Below, in pieces: positions 9,018-17,618 of a stretch of DNA of 32,720 nucleotides. The notes below the pieces were generated by a model. That model was given only the letters and a program-made list of their open reading frames with translations. It was not told the DNA's origin and searched no databases. The stretch lies in assembly GCA_030432315.1 (NCBI GenBank), contig JAUIHM010000035.1, positions 1-32,720 on the forward strand. The letters are read 5' to 3'. Position 1 is the first letter of the stretch. The number at the start of each line of letters is the position of its first letter. Both the position numbers and the translations under genes were made by a program. The stretch is from Alphaproteobacteria bacterium (GTDB lineage: Bacteria; Pseudomonadota; Alphaproteobacteria; Rhodobacterales; Rhodobacteraceae).

Positions 9018-9971
9018 TCAAACGGTGTAGAAATACCGGGTGAGGTGAAACAGGATCGGCGCCGCGAAGGTCAGCGAATCCATCCGGTCGAGCATGCCGC
9101 CATGGCCTTCGATCATGGTTCCCCAGTCCTTGGCCCCGAGCGAGCGTTTTACTGCGGACAGCACCAGGCCGCCGGAAAACCCGGCGAGGACAATGCAGAA
9201 GGCGACGACCGCAGCGACCGGGATGGTGAACGGTGTGATCCACCAGAGCGCGGCGCCGAGCGCGGTTGCGGCGCCGCCGCCAAAGACGAAACCCTCCCAG
9301 GTCTTGTTCGGACTGACGCCGGGCGCAATCCGGTGGCGTCCGTAGAGCTTGCCGAATACGTACTGCAGCACGTCGCTGCCCTGAACCACGATCAGAAGGA
9401 AGGCAAGCAGACCGAAATTCGAGCTCATTCCGGGAATGTTCAGCAGCAGCAGCGCCGGGACGTGGCTGGCGCTGTACACCGCCAGCATCAGGCCCCACTG
9501 CACCTTGGAGACACGCTGCAGGAAATCCGTGGTGTCGCCGGCGAGAACCGCGATCATCGGCAGAATCAGGTAGGCATAGACCGGGATCGCGACGAAAAAC
9601 ATGCCGATCCAGTCGATCCAGATCAGGACATACTGCAGCGGCAGAAACACGTAGAACGCGGCGGCAAGCATGTAATGGTCGCTCCGGCCGGTGGGCGTGA
9701 TCGAGAGAAACTCCCGCAGGCACCAGAACGAGACCAGCAGGAACAGCAGAATTGTTGCGGCACTTCCCAGCGCAAAGGCGAGCGCGAGCGTGCCGATGAT
9801 GAACCACCAGGCTCGGATGCGTTCGCTCAGATTGCGCAGTGTTGCCGCCCGCTCAGGTGAGGCGGCGGCATTGCGGGAGACCAGCCTGCGGGCGACGAGG
9901 CTGGCAACGGACAGTGCGACAAATACGCCGGTAAACAGCAGCACGAGCGGCGAGAGGAGAAGTTCAGACAT
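9018..9971 (-). CDS. CdsA-like CDP-diglyceride synthase (phosphatidate cytidylyltransferase family)
   Basis: A polytopic membrane protein of 317 residues with about eight hydrophobic segments. The C-terminal signature SAVKRSLGAKDWGTMIEGHG followed by GMLDRMDS matches the CDP-diacylglycerol synthase pattern, with Glu in place of the usual Pro before GHGG. SPNKTWEGFVFGG and GSDVLQYVFGKLYGRH also fit. This Glu variant recalls the YnbB-type paralogues rather than housekeeping CdsA. The ATG at 9971 lies inside the end of the upstream PlsC-like gene (8-base overlap), so translation is coupled. The expected reaction is CTP + phosphatidate → CDP-diacylglycerol. It is the last gene of the lipid cassette. 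Confidence 0.9.
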   Translation of the reverse strand: MSELLLSPLVLLFTGVFVALSVASLVARRLVSRNAAASPERAATLRNLSERIRAWWFIIGTLALAFALGSAATILLFLLVSFWCLREFLSITPTGRSDHYMLAAAFYVFLPLQYVLIWIDWIGMFFVAIPVYAYLILPMIAVLAGDTTDFLQRVSKVQWGLMLAVYSASHVPALLLLNIPGMSSNFGLLAFLLIVVQGSDVLQYVFGKLYGRHRIAPGVSPNKTWEGFVFGGGAATALGAALWWITPFTIPVAAVVAFCIVLAGFSGGLVLSAVKRSLGAKDWGTMIEGHGGMLDRMDSLTFAAPILFHLTRYFYTV

Positions 9972-10584
9972 CGCCAGCGCCTCCGCCCTGCCGCTGCGCC
10001 AGCGCGACGATCTCGCCACGGGCACGGGTGAGAAACACATCCCTGTCCTCGCCCGGCTCAGGCCGCAGAGGTGTACCAAAGAGTGCGGTGGATGTGATCG
10101 GCACCGGCAGAAATACCCCTTTCGGGAAGGCACGCTGCAGTCCGTCGAGCCAGACCGGTATCAGCTCCGCATCCGGGTTCTGCCGTGCCAGATGAAACAG
10201 GCCCGACTTGAACGGCCCAGGCAGCGGACCTGCACCGCGCGTGCCCTCGGGGAATACAATCAGCGACGCCCCGTCCTTCAGGGCGTCGTTGAGAGGGATC
10301 AGCGCATCGGCCCCTTTGCCGCGTTCGATCAGCACGGCGCCGAGTATGTCCTCCGCGACGAACCGGTGCAGGCGCGTGCGGCCCCAGTAGTCGGCAGCGG
10401 CCACCGGGCGGGTCAAAGCCCGCAGCCGTTCGGGCAGTGCGGCCCAGAGAACCAGCGTATCGAGATGGCTGGTATGGTTGGCAAAATAGATTCGCTTTGC
10501 CGGTGTCGGCCTGCACCCGAGCCAAAGCGCCCGTCCTCCTACGAGAAACCGTGTTGCGCCGATCAGTGGTGCGGCGAGGCTCAT
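9964..10584 (-). CDS. PlsC-like 1-acyl-glycerol-3-phosphate acyltransferase family protein
   Basis: A 206-residue acyltransferase of the PlsC/LPLAT family. The catalytic HX4D motif is NHTSHLD (His37–Asp42), and the phosphate-binding block is VFPEGTRG near residues 112–119, followed by FKSGLFHLA. N-terminal residues 4–20 are hydrophobic and could anchor it to the membrane. It overlaps the upstream CDP-alcohol phosphatidyltransferase by four bases (ATGA) and the downstream CdsA-like gene by eight. It should acylate a lysophospholipid or lyso-phosphatidate for the product of this cassette; the real acyl acceptor is unknown. Confidence 0.93.
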   Translation of the reverse strand: MSLAAPLIGATRFLVGGRALWLGCRPTPAKRIYFANHTSHLDTLVLWAALPERLRALTRPVAAADYWGRTRLHRFVAEDILGAVLIERGKGADALIPLNDALKDGASLIVFPEGTRGAGPLPGPFKSGLFHLARQNPDAELIPVWLDGLQRAFPKGVFLPVPITSTALFGTPLRPEPGEDRDVFLTRARGEIVALAQRQGGGAGDV

Positions 10585-11213
10585 CGTTTCAGGGCTCTGG
10601 CGATGATGGCGGTCCGGCGGACGATTGTGACAAGCGACCCGACCACGATGAACCAGAGCACCACCAGGGACAGTCTGGCAGGATCAAACCCCGCCACCGC
10701 GCCGGCGAAAGCGAGGATGGAGCCGCCCGTCACCGCAGCCATCCGGTGCTGTTTGGCCATCGGACCGGCAAAACTCTGATCCTGGCCGAGCGCCCCGCCG
10801 AGGGTGCGGACATAGGCGCAGCCCACCGCCGCAAGCGCCGCGGCGAGGCCGAGCGGCAGGCTTGCCGCGGCAAGGCCAAAACCGGTCAGGATCGCCGTGT
10901 CCTCAAGCCGGTCGGGCATTTCGTTCCAGAGCGGACCCAGCGGCCCGCCCCTCCCGCCCTCAACGGCAATGAGACCGTCCAGCATGTTGGCAAGCAGCCG
11001 CAACTGGACAAACACTGCCGCGACGAGGTACCAGACCGCGCTGCCGGGGGCCGCCGCGAGCGCGAGTCCTGCTGCAAACGCGGCAACGACGCCGGCAGCG
11101 GAGATCTGGTCCGGCGTGATCCTGGTGCGCAGCAGCCGTTCCACCATCCAGCCTGTGACGCGAAGCCGCCGCGAGGCAAGCGGACGGCGGTTGCGCAGCA
11201 TGTCGTCTTTCAT
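10581..11213 (-). CDS. CDP-alcohol phosphatidyltransferase family protein with a divergent active-site motif
   Basis: A polytopic membrane protein of about 210 residues. The family motif DGxxAR(x8)Gx3Dx3D is present in altered form. Asp79-Gly80 and Ala83 are kept, but the Arg is Val84. After Gly93 the next Asp is replaced by Asn97, while Asp101 and an extra Asp105 remain (NEMPDRLED). From memory, such 'DG..AVEGG' proteins form a distinct subfamily paired with PlsC- and CdsA-like genes, like YnbA with YnbB/YnbC in E. coli. The alcohol acceptor cannot be predicted. The start is uncertain: I chose the ATG at 11213; GTG 11240 and ATG 11201 are alternatives, and none has a strong ribosome site. 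Confidence 0.85.
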   Translation of the reverse strand: MKDDMLRNRRPLASRRLRVTGWMVERLLRTRITPDQISAAGVVAAFAAGLALAAAPGSAVWYLVAAVFVQLRLLANMLDGLIAVEGGRGGPLGPLWNEMPDRLEDTAILTGFGLAAASLPLGLAAALAAVGCAYVRTLGGALGQDQSFAGPMAKQHRMAAVTGGSILAFAGAVAGFDPARLSLVVLWFIVVGSLVTIVRRTAIIARALKR

Positions 11214-11264
11214 TGAGGCGTCCCGAAGGGTTTTGCGCACAGTTGCACGATGCCCGGCCGCAAT

Positions 11265-12149
11265 TCAACGGCCGCGAAGGACCCGGTCGCGCTGTCCGGT
11301 CGACAGGGTCCGGCGCAGGATTTCCGCGGCATGGGTCAGTGTCGTGACCCGGTACCGCCGCCGTGGACGGGCCGATTCCAGTGCGTGAACCAGTTTCCCG
11401 GTGACGGCGGACGGCGGGAGTTCAAACCGGTCCGGTTTCGACTTTTGCGCATAGAGCCTCGGGATGACCGCTTCTTCATACGCTCTACGCTGCGGTGATT
11501 TTTCCCAGTCGATCCAGCGCTCGAAATGCGGCACGGCGTTTTCGCGGATCCTGGTCGAAATGGGGCCGGGCTGGATCAGAGTGAAATGCAGCCCCGTTCC
11601 GTGGAGTTCGAGGCGCATCGCGTCGGTCATTGCTTCCATGGCGAATTTTGTACCGCTGTAGGGCCCGCGAAACGGGACTGCGACGATGCCGAGCACGCTG
11701 GAGATATTGACGACCCGCCCGTGACCCTGGGCGCGCATCGTCGGAAGGACGGCATTGATCGCGTCGAAAACTCCAAAGAGGTTGACCTCGAACAGAGCCC
11801 GCAACGCATCACGCGGCGTGTCCTCCATGGCAGCGGGCAGGGCATGTGCGCCGTTGCAGACCAGCGCGTCGAGTGTGCCGCTGGTGCGTGCGAGCGCCTC
11901 CGCGACGGCCGCGCGAATGCCCTTCGGATCGGCCTGGTCGAGCGGAAAGCTCTCGAGTCCCCCCGCAACCAGTCTTTCACAGTCCTCCTGCTTCCGGCAG
12001 GTGGCGAAGACCCGCCATCCGCGCCGGTGCAGCGTCAGTGCCCCGTCAAGTCCGATGCCGGAAGAGCAGCCGGTGATCAGAACCGAACGCCGGTTCCGTG
12101 CGGTGGCGGAACCGGTAACATCGGCGGTGTTTTCGACAGCAGGGGGCAT
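11265..12149 (-). CDS. Short-chain dehydrogenase/reductase (SDR) family protein
   Basis: A classical SDR of 294 residues. The NAD(P) site is TGCSSGIG near residue 27, followed by ATCRKQ. The NNAG position reads CNGAH. The catalytic Ser is in NISSVLG and the Tyr/Lys pair in YSGTKFAMEA. IQPGPISTRI follows. The C-terminal ~60 residues (FELPPSAVTGKLVHALESARPRRRY) resemble membrane- or lipid-associated SDRs. The N-terminus has about 25 residues before the Rossmann fold and the ATG at 12149 lacks a clear ribosome site, so the true start may lie further in. It stands 51 bases upstream of the lipid cassette on the same strand and may be part of it. The substrate is unknown. Confidence 0.9.
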   Translation of the reverse strand: MPPAVENTADVTGSATARNRRSVLITGCSSGIGLDGALTLHRRGWRVFATCRKQEDCERLVAGGLESFPLDQADPKGIRAAVAEALARTSGTLDALVCNGAHALPAAMEDTPRDALRALFEVNLFGVFDAINAVLPTMRAQGHGRVVNISSVLGIVAVPFRGPYSGTKFAMEAMTDAMRLELHGTGLHFTLIQPGPISTRIRENAVPHFERWIDWEKSPQRRAYEEAVIPRLYAQKSKPDRFELPPSAVTGKLVHALESARPRRRYRVTTLTHAAEILRRTLSTGQRDRVLRGR

Positions 12150-12226
12150 CCTGGGCGCTCCACGAAAGCTTTTGTTAACCCATTCCTTCTGGACCGGGTG
12201 ATTTTGGTGTTCTACATACCATATCT

Positions 12227-14467
<2,241 letters not shown>

Positions 14468-14587
14468 CCCTCAGGGCGCCGTTAACCACGCGGCGGCCGA
14501 ATACCCGACCGGTACCCAACCCGTACCCATCCGGTAACAACGTTTTCCGGATCGGACCGAAAGGTTAACCGTAGGGTTCCCCCGCGC

Positions 14588-16129
14588 TCAGGCAAGGGCC
14601 TCGGCAAGTCTGTCCATGTCGTGGCGGGCCCGTGTGATGGCCGCGTCGAGCCCGTCGAGAGGAATGGTTGACCATGTGGTGTCGAGTTCGATCCACGCCT
14701 CGGCGGCTTCGAGCAGAGGGCCGTGTTTCCTGTGGGTGTCCCGGTCAATCGGCAGGCTGCCGTAGCGGCGGGAAAGTTCGTCGCGCACCGGCAGGAGTTT
14801 GCGGATGCGCAGCGCATCGCCGTAGCCCTTGTGATATTTGCGGGGCGCGAGACCGAGATCGGCGCGCATGGGATTTTCCTCCCGAGTAATGTTGTTGTAT
14901 TCCTCCTGGCTGGTCCAGAGATCCTTGTCCTGCCCTTCTCCGGTTTCGGGATTTTCAACTTTCCCCGAACTGCTGTTGGTGCCTTTCAGGTAGTGGGACG
15001 CGTGGCCCAGTTCGTGCCCCAGCTTGATGTAGGTGGGGTCGTAGATCGGTTCGTCCTGTAAACCGGTGGAGTTGGAGGCGGGTTCGGCGTAATTTATCGA
15101 ACTGATGCTTCCCTCACCTGGGTGGCCATCGTCCAGAGTGCCTTTCGGTGCGTTGTCGGTTCCGCCCGCTGTCGGTTTGATGTCGATGGTGCGGTTGCCG
15201 CCTGCCGGAGCGGCATTCAGGTCACCGAGCATTCTCCGTGCGTGTTTCGACTGCAGCAGCTTGGCAATGTCGGCGAGGGCTTTGCCGCGAAATTCGGGAT
15301 CATCCTGGTCGACCTGGAGGTTGCCCCTGTTGCCGCTGATCGAAGACCAGAGATCGCGGGCCTCGTCGCGGTCGACGCCTTCGACCGAGTCGGGCAGCCA
15401 GAGTTCGTGGCCGCCGGCAATGGTTTTGCCAACCAGCTTACGCCGGTGGACATTGAGCTGGTCGAGTTGTTCCTCAATTGGTTTGCGGGCAGCGATCTGG
15501 TCCGGACCCATCTCACGAAGCTGTCTCAGCAGGGCCTGTTCCCGTGTGTGCAACCGGTTGAACGCGGCATCGAGTCCGGGTTTGGTGTCCAGTGCCCGTT
15601 CCTGGCTGTTGTCATAGGCCCCCTTGATGCCGGTCCCCAGAGCCAGTGCTCCGCCAAGGCCCGCCAGCACCGGGGCTGCGCCCAAAGCCGTGGCACCGAG
15701 CGCGGCGACGCCGCCGATCCCGAGCAGCAGGTTCATCCAGTCGGGCATCATCTGGACGGTCCCGGTTCCGGACAGGGCGGTGCTGGAGAGAGCCGCCGCC
15801 CGCGCCCGCTGGAGCGGCGGTTGCCTCAGGAGGAAGGATTGAGGCGGGAGCGGGGTGATGCCTGGGCCGGTCGTCTGCCGAAGCTGGCTCACGGACCCGT
15901 CCCGAAATTGCCGTTGGGGCGCCCGGTTCGGCGCAGCGCCGGCCCGTGATGCGTCCCCGCGTGCATTGACGCTGTCCTGCAGAGCCTGAAGTCGGCGGGA
16001 TGCGGGGTTTTCGGCCAGAACCCGTTGCAGCGCCACGAGGCGGTCGTGGCTGAACCCGGCGGATTGTTTCTGCCTGCCCGTCGAAGCCGGGACCGCCGGG
16101 CGCCGGTCGAGCGTGACGTGGTCTGGCAT
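14588..16129 (-). CDS. Putative effector/toxin: shared LQ module fused to an M91-type zinc metalloprotease
   Basis: A 513-residue modular protein. Residues 25–57 hold the module shared with three neighbours (RLVALQRVLAENP, RRLQALQDSVN). A disordered Pro/Gln/Arg-rich linker ends in LQR at 106–108. Residues 132–170 form a Gly/Ala-rich hydrophobic stretch, and a charged helical region with heptad-like LRQL/REQALL follows. The zinc site is HELGHASHY at 372–380, followed by EEYNNITREENPMRADLG at 409–426. This matches peptidase family M91 (NleD-type effector proteases). No signal peptide and no cysteine are visible. AAGGGAG nine bases before the ATG at 16129 supports the start. The protease fold is well supported; the effector role and its delivery route are inference. 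Confidence 0.8.
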   Translation of the reverse strand: MPDHVTLDRRPAVPASTGRQKQSAGFSHDRLVALQRVLAENPASRRLQALQDSVNARGDASRAGAAPNRAPQRQFRDGSVSQLRQTTGPGITPLPPQSFLLRQPPLQRARAAALSSTALSGTGTVQMMPDWMNLLLGIGGVAALGATALGAAPVLAGLGGALALGTGIKGAYDNSQERALDTKPGLDAAFNRLHTREQALLRQLREMGPDQIAARKPIEEQLDQLNVHRRKLVGKTIAGGHELWLPDSVEGVDRDEARDLWSSISGNRGNLQVDQDDPEFRGKALADIAKLLQSKHARRMLGDLNAAPAGGNRTIDIKPTAGGTDNAPKGTLDDGHPGEGSISSINYAEPASNSTGLQDEPIYDPTYIKLGHELGHASHYLKGTNSSSGKVENPETGEGQDKDLWTSQEEYNNITREENPMRADLGLAPRKYHKGYGDALRIRKLLPVRDELSRRYGSLPIDRDTHRKHGPLLEAAEAWIELDTTWSTIPLDGLDAAITRARHDMDRLAEALA

Positions 16130-16222
16130 CAGGCGGGTCTCCCTTGAGGGTATCCAGACAGTGAAGCATGCCGCGGATATTCGATCAACGGCCTCGCGGA
16201 CTTTGGCCAGGCGGGAGCGGAG

Positions 16223-17509
16223 TCAGACCATTGCCTCCCATTTGCCGATCTGGCCGGTGCCGACGAATTCGCCGATCTCGGCATCAGTGAGATCCGGCAG
16301 GTACTGTTCGCCCTGGGGGTAGACCTTCAGCATGTCGCGTAAGGTCAGCTGCAGGATCGGCTGGTTGAATTTCGGTCCTTTGGGTTTGAGGTCCGTCTCC
16401 CAGCGGGGGATGCCGCCGGTGAGGATGAATTCGCCGATATCGGTGTCGGTTATCGTATCGAGGTGGTGCTGCTGCAGGTTGGGGTAGGTGTTGAACATGG
16501 CTCGCAGCCAGGTCTGCATCCGGGCGGCGACCCGGAATTTGGCGGTGGGCAGTTGGATCGTGCTGTGGATCTGGCCGGTTTTCGGATCGAACACCGGCAT
16601 GGAATTCCACGCTTCGGCGGCCTCGATGAATTCTTCCGACGCGCTGCCGTAGCTGACCTGTTCGATGGCGGCGGGGGCCAGTTCGGCTTTGTTGTCGCCG
16701 GTCATGCGCCAGCCCCAGCGCACCGAGCCGACGAAATCCGAGCCGTCAGCCATGGCGGCGACCTCGAAGCTTTCCGCCCCCGTCAGCACGTCGCCGGGTT
16801 TGGTGGTGTGGCCCGGTTCGTCCTTGACCATGGCGTGGCGGGTCCATGCACCCTCGGATTTGACTGCCGCCTGGCCGCCGGACGGACGGCCCCGCGGATT
16901 GGCCAGTGGTTCCTCCACCGACATGCGTTCCTCATGGTAGCGCGGGTCGAGGTTGGTGTGTTCGGGTTTGACCACCCTGCCGAACAAGTTGCGTTCCTCG
17001 GGCAGGAAGATCTGCTGGTCAATGGCGGTGCCGCCTTTGGTGCGGCGCTCATCGAGCAGCGATTCGGTCTGGTCGGGGACGTTCGGGTTGGTCTGGTTGG
17101 CGATGGTGCTGTTTGTCGTCTGTACCAGGCTGACTTCCTCGGCATCGAGGGTGGCGTCGGGAAAGAACTTCAGGATCATCCGCGCGCCGCGTTTGGGGAA
17201 TTTCCCCTTGGTCTCGCTGATCGCGTAGTAGTCGGAATCGTCGGCCACGAACTTGCCGCCTGAGACGTCGACCTCGGCTCTTTGCAGCACCGCGCCGTCC
17301 GGGCTGACGGCGTGAAGCCGGCCGGCGACGCTGAGGTTCGATGGGCTGTTGGCGGCGGCCTGAAGGGTTTGCAGACGCCGGGCGGCGGGACCGGCCTCGG
17401 CGGCGCGCTGCAGGCTGGCGAGGCTGTCCCGGCGGATGCCGGCGGCGGTTGGATGCGGGCGCTGCGCGAGGGCGGCGGTCTGGCGATCCGCAGGCATTCG
17501 GGTGCTCAT
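16223..17509 (-). CDS. Putative effector: shared LQ module, central domain and duplicated C-terminal repeat
   Basis: A 428-residue protein. The N-terminal module is at residues 24–54 (SLASLQRAAEAGP, RRLQTLQAAAN), with LQR at 75–77. The central region (about 80–320) includes RMILKFFPDATLDAEEVSLV, SLLDERRTKGGTAIDQ, WTRHAMVKDEPGHT and VGSVRWGWRM, then IEAAEAWN. I recall similar 'SVxWGW … AAxxWN' domains in proteins linked to eCIS loci, but could not check. Residues 330–428 form a domain of two internal repeats, TYPNLQQHHLDTITDTDIGEF near 341–361 and YPQGEQ…LTDAEIGEF near 397–415, each ending in TG.I..WE. The protein lacks cysteine and any export signal. AAGG five bases before the ATG at 17509 supports the start. 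No enzymatic motif is evident. Confidence 0.72.
   Translation of the reverse strand: MSTRMPADRQTAALAQRPHPTAAGIRRDSLASLQRAAEAGPAARRLQTLQAAANSPSNLSVAGRLHAVSPDGAVLQRAEVDVSGGKFVADDSDYYAISETKGKFPKRGARMILKFFPDATLDAEEVSLVQTTNSTIANQTNPNVPDQTESLLDERRTKGGTAIDQQIFLPEERNLFGRVVKPEHTNLDPRYHEERMSVEEPLANPRGRPSGGQAAVKSEGAWTRHAMVKDEPGHTTKPGDVLTGAESFEVAAMADGSDFVGSVRWGWRMTGDNKAELAPAAIEQVSYGSASEEFIEAAEAWNSMPVFDPKTGQIHSTIQLPTAKFRVAARMQTWLRAMFNTYPNLQQHHLDTITDTDIGEFILTGGIPRWETDLKPKGPKFNQPILQLTLRDMLKVYPQGEQYLPDLTDAEIGEFVGTGQIGKWEAMV
16421..16523. repeat. Paralogous DNA block shared with 17820–17922 (copy 1)
   Basis: This stretch encodes the first internal repeat of the C-terminal domain. By manual alignment 52 of 60 bases at 16441–16500 match 17840–17899, including an unbroken run around CTGCTGCAGGTTGGGGTAGG. 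Such DNA-level identity between otherwise different genes suggests recent duplication or gene conversion. Confidence 0.85.
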
Positions 17510-17618
17510 GATCGCCTTTCGACCAACAATTCTCCCATAGGTTTAAGCCGAAACGCCCGCGTTTTCAAGGTTCATGCCGCGGCTTCCGTCAGGAGTGAAC
17601 CAGGCCGCAGCGGCCGGG

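Noticed and set aside
14529..14552. ATCCGG … CCGGAT inverted repeat between parC and the metalloprotease gene as a terminator
   Set aside because: The arms are only six bases with a 12-base loop and no clean T-tract; too weak to call, although some terminator is expected between these convergent genes.
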